The notes: generated by a model from the letters alone, not told the origin. A stretch of 64,000 nucleotides of DNA from Chloranthus sessilifolius (GCA_021018995.1 CM037596.1:99927416-99991415), one strand, 5' to 3'. Counted from the stretch's first letter, positions 1-10,702 are shown. Program-made: numbers and translations.

Positions 1-513
1 AAAATTTGGAGAAGGGGTGTTTTGGTCATTTCAAGTTGAATCGGGTAGGGGGTCCTTTCAGTACATTTAAGATTAATTTCGATACCTTTCGGAAAACAAA
101 TCGGAAAAGTTTCGAGTATTAAAAATATATTTAATGTTTTTTTTTAAATTACAAAAATATATACTAAATTACTAACATATTTCAAAAAAATATATATTTA
201 AATTAATATAAAAAAAAAATTACCGAAATTTCTCCGAAAAATACCAAAATTTTGCCGAAATTTTTATTTGATCCCCATTTCGGCAAATTAGGATCATCTA
301 ACAGTAGCGAATTGTGAATTTTGTTCAAATTGAGCAAATTAGCAAACTAAGTAACATAGTCTTACGCAACAGTCTAAATAATATTAATTTAAACACATAA
401 TACTATTAGCAATTGTTGTTGTAGACTCATGCGTACAAACAAGTAGTGTACAAGCAGGTAGTGCAGAATGCTGTTATAAGCACTACCAACATACACAGCT
501 ATGGGAGTGAACT
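1..513. other. AT-rich stretch, nothing recognised
   Basis: About 500 bases of AT-rich sequence with many AAATTT and TTTCGG words, resembling worn repeat DNA. I see no coding frame of useful length, RNA gene or paired terminal repeats. The only long open frame here overlaps the MITE that follows and is not a gene. Confidence 0.5.
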
Positions 514-673
514 CACTACAAAAATAAGACTATTAGCGGCAGTTTTTTGCAGTAAAAAACTATCGCTATTAACCAAAAAACTATTAAGACTATTAGCAGC
601 AAGAGTATTAGCGGATGTCTTCTGTTAATAGCGACAGTTTATGGCCGCTGCTAATAGTCTTATTTTTGTAGTG
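514..673. mobile_element. CACTA-type MITE, copy 1
   Basis: A 160 bp non-autonomous element that opens CACTACAAAAATAAG and closes with the reverse complement CTTATTTTTGTAGTG. It is flanked by the 3 bp direct repeat ACT (511-513 and 674-676). The CACTA ends and 3 bp duplication fit the En/Spm superfamily. Its body is itself made of inverted TTAGCGGCAG-like blocks, so the whole copy can fold on itself. It has no coding capacity. Confidence 0.9.
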
Positions 674-764
674 ACTACTAGGCAAAGGATTGAAGTAATA
701 TACCTAGATCCTCCAGATTAGGGGTCACAATGTGACAGCCTGAATTTTTCCGACCTACATTTCT

Positions 765-767
<3 letters not shown>

Positions 768-832
<65 letters not shown>

Positions 833-839
833 TTTTTTT
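768..839. repeat. (TA)n followed by poly-T
   Basis: About 24 TA units run directly into about 25 T. The inverted relative at 55770-55795 has an A tract followed by (TA)n in the equivalent place, so this tract belongs to the LTR family. Confidence 0.95.
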
Positions 840-1444
840 CTTAAACCAAATGAGAAAACTCAGACTGCCAGATTGCAGAACACTATCTGATATAGAATAT
901 TTGGTACAAGCATAAGGTATAATTAAAACCTCAAGTTCTAATATTCAACACGAACTAAAACAAACAAACACCAGTGATGGCCAACCATCACCAACCGTAG
1001 TGTATAACAGTACAAAAGTATCAAGCCTTAACTTACCTAATCCACAATATCCGAAAACTACATTATCAAAATAGAAGACAAAAGCAAAAGCTCATATTCT
1101 TCAGTATGTAGTCTGGGCCTTCCTCAAACCTATACCTGTGACGTATAGTCAGGAGTGAGCTAACATCTAAGCTCAGTAGAAGAATATCAATAGCAGTTAC
1201 ATCTTACTAATGACAGAGTTCAAAGCGAAAACAGATCAGATATTAAAAGACGAAATTCCCAGATTTAACAGATCAGATGTTTGATGGCAGAACAAAAATA
1301 ATAGCAAAGTAGATATTCAATACAAAAATAAAAGTTCATATTTCATATTCACTTCACTCAATTTCTAGGTTTTCCTGTTCACTTCAGTCATTGTGTTCTC
1401 TTCGTTCATTCAGTATTCACTTCACTCACTGTGTTCACTTATGT

Positions 1445-1600
1445 ATGCTATATAATGCGTATGGATAGCCGCCGTACCAGCCCACTATATATGTTATGCA
1501 ATGTGTACGGATAGCCATTGTACCGGCCCACTATGTATGTCATGCACTGTATACTGTGTACAAATAACTGCCGTACCGATCCACTTGTCAATGTCTACTC
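1445..1600. repeat. Minisatellite within solo LTR, about 2.5 units
   Basis: Repeated units of roughly 55-60 bp, each with GGATAGCC..GTACC..CCCACTAT and a TGTATGTTATGCA-like spacer. It corresponds to the larger minisatellite at 54430-55065 in the inverted relative. Confidence 0.7.
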
Positions 1601-2479
1601 ACAGTCAAAGTCCGGACATGTTCTCAATACTCACATTCACACTCCGATACGGGGTTTAAGGTTCACACTTAACTAAGTCTATCTTGTTTCTAAAGTTCAG
1701 AGTCCAATCATCCATATTCTAAATTTCACCTCAACTAATAATTCACCTTTTAATCCCTACTCAAATTTCAAAACCTTACTTCAATTTGATCACATATAAT
1801 TCAATCCCAATTACAGTCAGATAACTTTACCTAAAAAATCCAGAGATTCAACTTCCCATAGTTTCTATTCAATCTGTCGAAATAGAGTCTCATGTTCATT
1901 CTAATTCAAAGTTTATAGTCAAATTCAATTAATCACATCTCGTATGGAAACAAAACAAATCGAATCATAAGTAAAACAGAACGAATCAGATTAAAACATA
2001 ATTGAATAAAACGAATCGGATTCAAAAGTTAGAAACAAAATAGTCAGATCATATGTGGAAACGGAACAATCAGATCATATGCGGAAACAAGAATGAAACA
2101 GAACATATCAGAACATATGTGGGAACATGAAGGAAACAAAACATATCAGAATAGAAACAAAGCATCGGGTCGAACATCAAATTTGAAACCATCAGAAACT
2201 ATGAACCAGATTTATAAAATATAAATGTCGTTGAGTTTCCCCTACCTTAATCTCAGAGTCGTTCAAAGTAATCCAACGGTCTAAATCTATTGTCTCCAAG
2301 TCTCAATCTACATCACACATACGATGATGTATTAAGGACTAATTCTAATTGCCAACAAATTTAACGTATTTAAGTATTCTCTCAAAACCAAGGAGAAAAT
2401 GGGCAATTTCGTACTAATTGAGAACTTGACGTAATTTCTTTCTTAATTTTGACCCTCAAAACATTTGATTCAAGAGTTT

Positions 2480-2600
2480 GTTAATTCATAAAAGTTGTAG
2501 ATCTCGTTGTCCTGTTTCCAACGCCATAAGAATTGCGTCAATCGGATTTCAGAGTAAAAAATTATGATAAAAATACCGAAGATGTGTCGGCACTTTAGTC
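2480..2600 (+). promoter_or_regulatory. Shared LTR module (family S copy)
   Basis: The segment runs from AAAGTTGTAGATCT through TTTCCAACG and GTCAATCGGATTTC to AAAATACCGAAG. It aligns without gaps, roughly three quarters identical by eye, with 47332-47430 in the Athila LTR, although the two LTR families have different ends. CGAT palindromes follow at 2607-2710 and a TATA-like stretch lies around 2650-2680. A U3 promoter role is inferred from this order. Confidence 0.6.
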
Positions 2601-2606
2601 TAATTT

Positions 2607-2730
2607 GATCGATCGAATTTCATCGGGTTTCAACCTAAAAAAAATACTTATGTTATATAGGTATATTATATAATTTGATCGATCGAATTCTAAATTTGAT
2701 CGATCATTTTCTATTTTGATCGATTAAATA
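2607..2730. repeat. CGAT palindrome cluster in solo LTR
   Basis: Copies of the self-complementary words GATCGATCGAATT and TTGATCGATC occur four times, interleaved with an AT-rich TATATAGGTATATTATATAA stretch that could act as a TATA region. Confidence 0.7.
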
Positions 2731-3660
2731 CCAGATTTGATGCATTGAATTCCCAATTTCATGGTTCGAATTTCGACGGGTTCAGAACCCTGTGGGCATC
2801 TTTCTTGATCTATTTTTCCCCAAATTTCATCCAAATCATCAATGATTTTTAACAAATCATATACACACATACACATACATACTAGAACTTTTATTCTACG
2901 AATTTGGACTATCAATCTCAACAAAATCGTACCTTTCACCAATCGAATCCATGGTTTAGTAGAAATGTTGTCGAACTAGGGTTTCGAAGCGAAACCTTCG
3001 GATTTCTATGACGAATTCATAGAGATTGATCACAATGAATTTAAGATGACGTTGTTCATCCTTACGTATCGATCTTAACCTCTTCCAAGCATGAGAAACG
3101 ATCATGAGATGATTGTTCTTTGAAAAATGGGGTTTATAAAGAAAGAGGGTTTGAATGGCTTGAAGTTCCCGGATCTCTAACGGTTGGAATTCACCAAAGG
3201 TGGACACTCAAGCAATGCCGGGGTCATGTGCTTTGCAAAGGTTGCAGAGATTGCGGCGCGATTGTGATCAAAATCTCACGATTTCTCACAAGGGTTCCAC
3301 GGGGAAGAAGCTCTCTCTCTCTCACTCTCTTTCTCTCTCTAAAATTTTAAATGGCTAACACTTAGCCTCTAAGCAACCTCCTCTCATCTATCATATAACC
3401 TACGAAAATCACAATAAATATCCTTGATATTTTAGCTACAATTCTATCCTCTTATCTTAGACTTGGCTTCGGTGTTGAGCAGCACATGGTGTGTCGATGC
3501 ACGACTTTTACACTAAAGGTCTGATTAAGATCTAAACCTTAATCCGTCCGCACAAAGTTATCCTAATATTATTTAACGATTTAATATTATATAAAAATCC
3601 TGACAACATCGATTTTCGTGCCAACCACACACACTAGGTCAATCGAGGTTGGGTCAAATT

Positions 3661-3840
3661 TTATGGGTCATTACACACAACCTCACCGACTCTCCCAATG
3701 CCCTCCATTTGCACTTGTGCCTCTAGAGATTCACCATCAAGTTTGGGCACCAAAAATCTGAGGCCCTTTCCAAAACCCACTAGCCTGACCAGCCTATCAT
3801 GCAACACCAGTGCGGCATATACCGCGGGTAATTCGACCAT
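3661..3840 (-). CDS. Coding-like fragment, unknown protein (minus reading)
   Basis: I do not recognise this one. An ATG-started 59-codon frame (ATG at 3840, stop at 3661-3663) encodes a balanced peptide beginning MVELPAVYAALVLHDRLVRL and continuing with GFGKGLRFLVPKLDGESLEA. Composition is richer in G and C than the surrounding repeats and less biased than random frames here. Its last five codons lie inside the solo LTR. If the LTR and one CACAA are removed, the frame would end in TGA just past the insertion point, so the LTR may have landed at its end. The opposite strand is also open here, which lowers confidence; either strand, or neither, may be a worn gene fragment. Confidence 0.25.
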   Translation of the reverse strand: MVELPAVYAALVLHDRLVRLVGFGKGLRFLVPKLDGESLEAQVQMEGIGRVGEVVCNDP

Positions 3841-3875
3841 CGGGGATCTTAACTAACCCTGTACTTCTCTGTTAG

Positions 3876-4058
3876 AACTCAGAGGTCAATACCCTCAACA
3901 GTTTGATGAAGTCGAAGGATGAGCTGGACCCCAATTGGGAGCCTCCCTTACAGCATGTTTGGGACGATAGTTGGGACGATTATACTGGTTCTCCCAGACA
4001 GATGATGATTGTCCCATACTCTTCTCAAGATGAGAATGGTAACGACACTACCTCGTAG
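3876..4058 (+). CDS. Possible terminal exon of an unidentified gene
   Basis: Sixty codons are open from an acceptor-like site (pyrimidine-rich stretch ending TTAG at 3875) to a TAG at 4056-4058. The peptide is acidic and tryptophan-rich, with the core WEPPLQHVWDDSWDDYTGSP, and ends QDENGNDTTS. It does not look like translated low-complexity DNA. The frame upstream on this strand is also open from 3676 to about 3852 in another phase, so this may be a frameshifted gene fragment. The stop is followed within 80 bases by a MITE. Family unknown. Confidence 0.3.
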   Translation, partial: NSEVNTLNSLMKSKDELDPNWEPPLQHVWDDSWDDYTGSPRQMMIVPYSSQDENGNDTTS

Positions 4059-4136
4059 TCACCTTCGAGTTTATATGTCGCTCTTCCTAGGTTCTTAATT
4101 AGTTTGTATATTTGTATTTTGACTTTTCGATTAAGC

Positions 4137-4287
4137 CACTACAAAAAATAAGACTATTAGCGACAGCCAAAATTGCTGCTATTAATAAAAAACTTTATTG
4201 TTACAGTAGCAACAAGACTAGTAGCGGCAATTTTTTTGTTAATAGCGATAATTTTGGCTGCCGCTGAAACACCTTATTTTTTTAGTG
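4137..4287. mobile_element. CACTA-type MITE, copy 2
   Basis: Opens CACTACAAAAAATAAG and closes CACCTTATTTTTTTAGTG, with the 3 bp duplication AGC on both sides (4134-4136, 4288-4290). The right arm is of the GAAACACC type, unlike the left arm, so this copy has two different outer arms. Confidence 0.9.
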
Positions 4288-4373
4288 AGCCGATTTTGAA
4301 TGTATTGGGCTATGAACCCCATCATTTGAGATTAACGATATCGGCCAAGAAACTTTCATGAGTTTATAATTTT

Positions 4374-4377
<4 letters not shown>

Positions 4378-4442
<65 letters not shown>
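4378..4442. repeat. (TA)n microsatellite
   Basis: More than 30 uninterrupted TA units. Confidence 0.98.
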
Positions 4443-4446
<4 letters not shown>

Positions 4447-4979
4447 TGGTGTTATAAGTATGTATCGAGAAATTATATTCAAAAATAAATCCGTCATATA
4501 AGTCCGACCTCAAATGGATTGATTACACGAAAATTTTTAGCCAAATATGAGTACGACAAGTAGTCCAATGATTAACATTCGAACGACGGTAGCACAATCA
4601 CAGATTCATCCAATTCTGAGCTTTTCAGAGAATAACTTAAGAACAAATGAAAAATTAGTTTTTCTGAGAAAAATAAGATATCAGAGCAACTTAAGAACAC
4701 ATCTCGGAGAAGTCATGAATCAGCAGAAATCTGAGTTGTCAGGATTTAGAGCTTTTCTAGGAAAAGCCAGGAGACACCTGATCGAGGCCTAAGAGTGAAA
4801 ATGGTGTCACGTGTAAAAAATCAAGGACTTGTCCACTCTTAAGGATTTCAGGTTGGGTTAGCGGTTACCCTATACCGCCACGTTTTTTACCCCATATTTT
4901 TAGTTGTTTCCGAAGAAAAACGCATGACTATTTGCAACTTAAACATTGGGTTGCCTCAGCGATTCAAAACAGACACTAA
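4443..4979. other. Unassigned stretch
   Basis: No recognisable gene or paired termini. A short open frame at 4547-4792 has no family resemblance and is probably chance. Confidence 0.4.
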
Positions 4980-5492
4980 GGCTGTGTATAGCATAGCTCT
5001 CTGCTAGCCTCTACCATAGTAGAGTTCACCTGTTTTAGCAGGTTCTCATCCTCTTTGCTAACATCCTACTACCTGCTTTAGCAGGTACCCCTTCTCCTAG
5101 ATAACTATTTGCATAGCAAGATTTACCTTTTCAGCAGCTCTACCGTCCTCTCTACTCACTCCTTGCCATAGTGCATTTTATTTGCTCCGATAGGTAGTTA
5201 GTAGAGAGCAGGAGGTTCACTATAAAAATAAGGTGTTTCAATGGCACTTGCTGTTAAGCCAATTTTTTGTAATGGTATGACTAATAGTAGAAATTTTTGA
5301 TAGCGACAGGACTAATAGCAACAATTTTTGTTAAAAAAATTATTGCTAATAGTCTTATTTTTTGTAGTGGTTGTCGTTAGAGGAGATAAATTCTCCTTTA
5401 AAGGAAATTAGAAAAGAAAATAAAAATCAACTAAGGCAGATGAACTTTCCTACTCTAGGGGCTAGCAGAGAGGTATGGCACACGTACTATCC
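4980..5492. mobile_element. Harbinger-like MITE, family H1, copy 1 (host of a nested MITE)
   Basis: Left end GGCTGTGTATAGCATAGCTC; right end carries the degraded complement (GGCTAGCAGAG..TATGGCACAC..). TAA flanks both sides (4977-4979, 5493-5495). Two better-preserved relatives lie at 30803-31054 and 45452-45822; all share TTCACCTGNTTTAGCAGG interior words. The 3 bp duplications (TAA, TAG, ATA) suggest a PIF/Harbinger-type element. The CACTA MITE at 5218-5369 is nested inside. Confidence 0.7.
5218..5369. mobile_element. CACTA-type MITE, copy 3, nested
   Basis: Opens CACTATAAAAATAAGGTG (the GTGTTTCA outer arm) and closes AGTCTTATTTTTTGTAGTG. The 3 bp duplication GTT flanks both ends (5215-5217, 5370-5372). 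It sits inside the H1 MITE 4980-5492 and so is younger than it. Confidence 0.9.
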
Positions 5493-5664
5493 TAAGTCGC
5501 CTTACTCATGCTAACTCAACGAGTTAATGATGAGCCTCATTTGGCTTTTAGACGAGTAGAGAATTCACCTTTACCCTATTGCTGTTGTCCTTATTAGAAA
5601 ATAGAGACCTTGCGGCTGTTTTAAATCTAATGCTTCAATGCTGTTCTCAAGTGCATGTGCATGT

Positions 5665-5702
5665 GCATCCATACATGCATGTCTCCATGCATGTATGGAT
5701 GC
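5665..5702. repeat. Perfect 17 bp stem hairpin
   Basis: GCATCCATACATGCATG, a 4 base loop TCTC, then the exact complement CATGCATGTATGGATGC. It lies 15 bases before the target duplication of the hAT-like element that follows and belongs to the flank rather than to that element. Confidence 0.85.
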
Positions 5703-5724
5703 CACCATATAGAGAGACAAAAAG

Positions 5725-6093
5725 GTCGGGATGTTAACGGGACGGGTTGGGTCGGGATAAAATTTTGGCCCTCAAAAGAAAAAAAATGCTCCACCCAACC
5801 CAATTGTGTACCCAAATTGCCCGACTTGACCCGAAAATCAGACCTGATCCGATAAACCTTATTTTTCATGATTTTATATACTTAATATCTGGTCGGGTAG
5901 GGCTGACTCAACTTGACCCGACCCAATTCTTTCCCTACCTGACACTACCTCTTAGTCGATTCGACCCAACCTGACCTGAAGATCGAGTTGGATGTCTCAC
6001 ACCGGACTTGATCTGACGGGTCATGTTTATGCCTCCAACCCAGTAAAAACTCAAAATTGGGTATCAGGTGTAACGTGACCCATTGATAGCCCT
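5725..6093. mobile_element. hAT-like non-autonomous element, family T1
   Basis: 369 bp, rich in GACCCGACCC and GGGTCGGG words. The outer ends resemble each other in inverted orientation (GGTCGGGATGTTAACGGG against AGGGCTATCAATGGGTC). The flanks carry an 8 bp near-duplication, ACAAAAAG (5717-5724) and ACAAAAGG (6094-6101), as expected for hAT. No coding frame. Confidence 0.7.
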
Positions 6094-6101
6094 ACAAAAG
6101 G

Positions 6102-7685
6102 GAACGGCTAGAAATTTGCTTCTATGAATGGGGGCGTACAAGTATGAATTGAAATTAGGTAGGCAACCTAGCGCCAGGTGACTTGGTTTGTGGGTCACAT
6201 TTATAGACGTGTGGCCTGATATTTCATAATGTGACCATGATCTCACGATACACTTATGATAATAGTTGTTTGGTTATCATCTAATCGCTGAGTTATCATC
6301 TGAAAAATACCATTCAAATAGTAAACAGTTTTTCACCTGATAGGTCAGGCTGCGGAGACCGAATTTTTTAGGTAAAAATGTCGGCACCGCATTTAAAATC
6401 ATGTTGCCAATAATGGAGATGAAGTTGAGCCATTTGGATTGGCGAAAATTATGCCACGTGGTGAAAATTTAGGTGAGGCCCTCTCAGTGGAGTTTAAATT
6501 AATAATGGGGCATTTGATGGTGCAAAAAAAGTCAAATCAATGGTACGGGAAAGCTTATATATATATATATATATATATATGGTACGGGAAAGCAAAACTT
6601 GGGTAGCAATTTTGGTTGCGGGCGCCAAGCACCCAACCGTTACCCTAAACTGGCATGTAGGAGAATTAGAGGCATCAAATGTCATTTCGGCTGGCCTACA
6701 AAGCCCGATATCGACGTTTACGGACAAATAATTGCCTAGTTTTCTCAATTTTCGTTTTAAATATGGGACCGACTCTCTCACTGTCGTCAAATTGAAGGGC
6801 TATGGATTCAAAAATCGCACGTTTTTCAAAGATTGGAGCAAAGGATCAAAATGTCGTTTTCATTTTCGGTTTTTGGAACAACCAAAATTGAAATTTCAGA
6901 ATTTCGGCAAACGATTTCAGGATGGGCCCATTTTTGGTCCCTTTTTTTCTTTTTCTATTTTTTCTTTTTTTTTTTTTTTTAAGTGAAAAACAAAAAATTT
7001 GGTGGGATTGAAAAGTAATATGAAAAAGGGATAACCTTATTTATAATTCAAAATTCTTCTCAACTCGGGTTTTATAGGCTTAATTCTGACTTCTTAAAAT
7101 TATATGATAGAGATTAGATTTTAGCTCAATTTTTACCACAAATCTTGACAGTATGAGCCTACCTTTAGACAATCAGATTTTTATTTCATATAACACATTT
7201 AAATGAGGATCATGAACATACACCAAACATTCATGATTCTCATATCACTTTTCGAGAGTTCTGCCATTTAAAATAAGTCCAAATTAGACCATGTGAAATC
7301 AAACTCCAATCACTCCGTTGAAAGAGTTCAGCCTACAATTTAGCGGCTGTTAGAGTTTAGCCTACAATTTATCCTACACTATCGCTCCCCATATAAAGAG
7401 TTTAGCATAATAGCAAGAGTTTAGCTGTAAACTTTAGTCAATTTTGGTCGATAATTTCGCTCCCCACTAAGAGTGCTCGAAAATTTCATATACTCACTTT
7501 GCACCCGCCCAAAACCGATATATATCAGTTGATAAGTTAGGACACCAAAAGATCAACCAATAATAGAGACCAATCAATATTTTGCCTAAAATTTTGGGGA
7601 TTTTGTTTCGGTTGGGTCGGAAGTCAATGCGTCTTGGCCTAAATATTAGGATTTCAGCCAAAATTTTGATCCATGTTTCGAACCA
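6102..7685. other. Unassigned repeat-like stretch
   Basis: No gene seen. A short (TA)n at 6557-6580 is bracketed by two copies of GGTACGGGAAAGC. Long T tracts occur near 6965. Open frames at 6494-6790 and 6732-6986 run through the microsatellite or homopolymers and are rejected. Confidence 0.4.
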
Positions 7686-8150
7686 CCTGATCTGTGCACT
7701 ATCATACAAACGGTTGTTCTTAATTTTGACCACTGTTATTAAAGTTCACCGATAAGATAGTTTACATCTACTTAGAAGCATGATCCTTTGATTGAGACAT
7801 ATTCCAATAATAGATTGCTACTTTGACAATTTAGATTGATCATGGATGTGTGCAATATGCCACAATCATAAATCTCACTTCAATGGTATGAAATAAAAAG
7901 TGACATTTTAATGATTTAACATCATTTAAGCACCTTTTGGGAGACATTATCCCTTTAAATATTGAAAGGAAGTATAATTAGGCATTAGGCACCATCAGGG
8001 ATTATGATTTTGTATCTCGGAAATCCGTGATGTTCGAATAGACGCAATACGCGAGACATCTTGTTTCAGCAATACTCACATCTCGATGATAAAATGTGAA
8101 ACAAAAAATAGTGTTTAAATGTTCTTAAACCATTAAAATAAGGGACTTAC
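7686..8150. repeat. Dispersed repeat R, copy 1 (empty site)
   Basis: Shares the string of words GTTCTTAATTTTGA, CGATAAGAT, GATAAAAAGTGA, GGAAATCCG and ATGCAATACG.GAGACATCTTG with 8460-9400, and the first part with 36880-37150. It reads GATAGTTTACATC where copy 2 carries a 472 bp insertion, so it is a paralogous empty site. Confidence 0.7.
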
Positions 8151-8269
8151 TAGCCTGACTGTCAATAAAATATTATTTCGCGTTTAAACGATCTTACGCC
8201 ATTTTTTGACTTATGATCTTGGAAATCCATTATGTTAAAATGATATGTCACAAGTGAAGGGCTATGTGT

Positions 8270-8410
8270 CACTACAAAAATAAAAGGTTTCAGCGGCATT
8301 TGCTATTAAGGAATTTTTTGATAGTGATAGAACTAATAGCAGTAATTTTTTGTAATAGCGGCAACTTTTTCAACAAAAAACTATCACTAATAGTCTTATT
8401 TTTTGTAATG
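8270..8410. mobile_element. CACTA-type MITE, copy 4
   Basis: Opens CACTACAAAAATAAAAGG and closes TCTTATTTTTTGTAATG (last arm one base off). Perfect TGT duplication (8267-8269, 8411-8413). Confidence 0.9.
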
Positions 8411-8459
8411 TGTCCAAAAACCACACCTTTTGAGAGATTCGAATCATCTAATTTGCGTA

Positions 8460-9400
8460 CTCTAATACCAATGATTGTTCTTAATTTTGATGGCTGACAT
8501 TAAAACTCATCGATAAGATGGTTTGATGGAATCTAAATGGATCTGACGATCCGACCATCCAAAATTAAGCCTAAAGATCTAGGCGCACGATCAATCAAAA
8601 ACAATAAATATATAAACTATAAATATGCGCACCTTGAGCGTTAGCCATCGATGGTTGGTTGTCGATCTTCAAGGATGTTTTCGCGTTCAATGTCTCCTAG
8701 CACAATGGGGATGCTCTCGCCAATAGGGAGGATTGAATTATGTGAAGCTATCGTTGGGACCAGGCACCCCTTATATTTATAGCCAAAGAGTCCTATCCCA
8801 TTAAGGACTGAAATTGCTAATTATAGTGTGATTAGAAATCACAATCATACCTTAACTGAAAAACACAATAAGCAGTTGCCTATTCTCTTCAAACTCACCA
8901 GAATAGCAATTGTACATCTTAAGGTTGATCTTATACCATTCACCGGTCAACGGGTTTGACCATAGTGATGGCTACCAAAATAGAAACTGCTTACATGGTT
9001 TACATCCACTTATAAGCATAATCCTTTTGCTAGGACATGTTCAAACGAGGGCTTGGCACTTGGGGTTTTTATATTGACCATATATGTGTGTGGTACAATG
9101 ATACATGACACTTCATTTTTTTACTTTACTTTATAAGACACTTCAATTGTGTGAGATAAAAAGTGATATTTTAATAAGACAAAATCATTTAAACATCATT
9201 TGATGTTTAAATGTTGGACAGCAGCCATCATCCCTTGTGGATTACCTTATTAGGCACGGGGGATTATGTTTTTTAAGTTTCGGAAATCCGAGATGTGTTG
9301 GATAGATGCAATACGTGAGACATCTTGCCTCGGCTGTCATCTCTTAATGATAAAAAAAGGTGTTTAAATGATCTTCCACCGTTAAATAAACGCTTGATCT
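8460..9400. repeat. Dispersed repeat R, copy 2, interrupted
   Basis: Homologous to 7686-8150 on both sides of a 472 bp insertion (8524-8995). It has no coding frame. Confidence 0.7.
8524..8995 (+). mobile_element. 472 bp TG...CA insertion, probable small solo LTR
   Basis: Begins TGATGGAATC, ends GCTTACA, and is flanked by the perfect 5 bp duplication TGGTT (8519-8523, 8996-9000). The paralogous empty site at about 7755 confirms that this block is an insertion. TG...CA ends, 5 bp duplication and size suit a solo LTR of a Ty1/copia-sized element. A TATATTTATAG word near 8773 suggests plus-strand transcription. Confidence 0.75.
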
Positions 9401-9684
9401 TAGTCTATCAAAGTACACGTCACTGTTATACCTGTGATGCATTGGCTAATAAGTATTGGATATATTTGATACATATCGACCAAATCGGCTGATATTAAAG
9501 TATTTTCTTTTATTTAAACATTAAATATATAAAATAATAATAATTGTACAAGGAAATTTTTAGTATTTTGATTGGTTTATATCGAATGCATAATATGACC
9601 CAATATGGGACAGCTGTGCCAAAATCTGACATGTTTACCTCATATTTGTTGTTTGTAGCCCTAAGCTCAATTATATCTTTGGAG
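9401..9684. other. GATAC-rich remnant
   Basis: Contains TTTGATACATATCGACC and similar words related to the hAT family T2 (next entry), but boundaries cannot be set. Confidence 0.4.
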
Positions 9685-9976
9685 CAAGGTGGTATCAGTC
9701 GATACCGATACGAATCGGTGATACGTATCAGTTTTTGGCCAAACTGATACTTATTGATATCTCATATCGGCATCGACGATATGTATCGGCCGATATGGCA
9801 TGTTTCGGCCGAAACATATCGGGTTTCTGCCAATACGTCTTAATTTTGATCGAGACTTTTATTTTTTTTTATTTTAATTAATGGCTGATATGTATCAGTA
9901 TCGGCCGATACATATTGGCCGATTCGTATCGGCTTTGGGCAAATCGATACCTGAGACCGATACCGATTTTAATATC
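9685..9976. mobile_element. hAT-like family T2, copy 1 (approximate ends)
   Basis: Starts CAAGGTGGTATCAG and is full of CGATACATATCGGCCGATAC words. Its right end CCGATTTTAATATC is the inverted form of the TCAAAATCGGTAT start of the better-bounded relative at 42374-42689. I see no convincing target duplication, so the terminal bases may be lost. Confidence 0.55.
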
Positions 9977-10439
9977 TGGTGGACCCATGTGTTCTTATTG
10001 GCTCATGGATCAGGAGGCCTAAAGGCCCTAATTGGGGGTTCAAGGGCCAGCAGGCCCCGAAGGGAATGAAGAGTTCCCTGCAATTCTTGCATCCATCCAC
10101 AGCCGAATTGCACTGATTTTGATATTTGTATTAGGGCTTTTCAGTATTAGAAAATGCATTAAAAGCCTTGGTGTTAGAAAATGCATTAAAAGCCTTATGT
10201 GCTATATACTTTTATCTTGCAAAAGATCCCTAAGATATTTTTGTATCCTCGCAAAACTTATCAATAAAACTGTCCATCGCCGTCCCATGGACGTAGGCAA
10301 TCATGCTGATCCAAATAAATTATTCTCCTTTGTGATTGGATTTATTTTATAATTTTTCTCTCTTTCACATTATTGTTTGAGCGTTTATTGTGTAGATTGT
10401 TTGCGATCAATGGGTGCTTCCTTGCAATTTTATTGTGGG

Positions 10440-10702
10440 GCACTTTAGAAAAATAACCTTGAAAAACAAACGTTTTAGCAAAACAACTCCGAACTTAAAC
10501 GTTTTAAAAAAACAGTGCTTTCACGGTTTCCAGAACTTCACCCGTGAAAGCACTGTATTTTTAAAAAATAAAAATAATAAAAGGTGTTTCACGGTTTTTT
10601 GAAGTTCTGAAATTTGTGAAAGCACTGTTTTTTTAAAACGTTTCAATTCGGGGTTGTTTTATTAAAACGTTTGATTTTTAAGGTTGTTTTTCTAATTATC
10701 CC
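10440..10702. mobile_element. Inverted-repeat MITE (Mutator-like?), family M1
   Basis: Arms of about 80-100 bp are near complements: TTAGAAAAATAACCTTGAAA...AAACAGTGCTTTCAC on the left and the reverse on the right. The direct repeat TTTATTGTGGG (10429-10439, 10703-10713) flanks it, containing the 9-11 bp duplication expected of a Mutator-like insertion. No coding capacity. Confidence 0.75.

Larger units (their letters stand above)
731..3675 (+). mobile_element. Putative solo LTR (2.9 kb), family S
   Basis: A 2,945 bp block that begins TGTGACAGCC, ends ...CATTACA, and is flanked by the perfect 5 bp duplication CACAA (726-730, 3676-3680). The TG...CA ends and 5 bp duplication are those of an LTR retrotransposon insertion, but no gag or pol and no second LTR are present, so a solo LTR left by recombination is the best reading. 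The same family lies inverted at 52078-55830: both have matching termini, a (TA)n then poly-T/A tract next to the TGTGACAGCC end, a roughly 60 bp minisatellite, and the shared module plus CGAT palindromes. Strand is inferred from the module's orientation in Athila element 2. A LARD-like non-coding element is the alternative. Confidence 0.8.
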
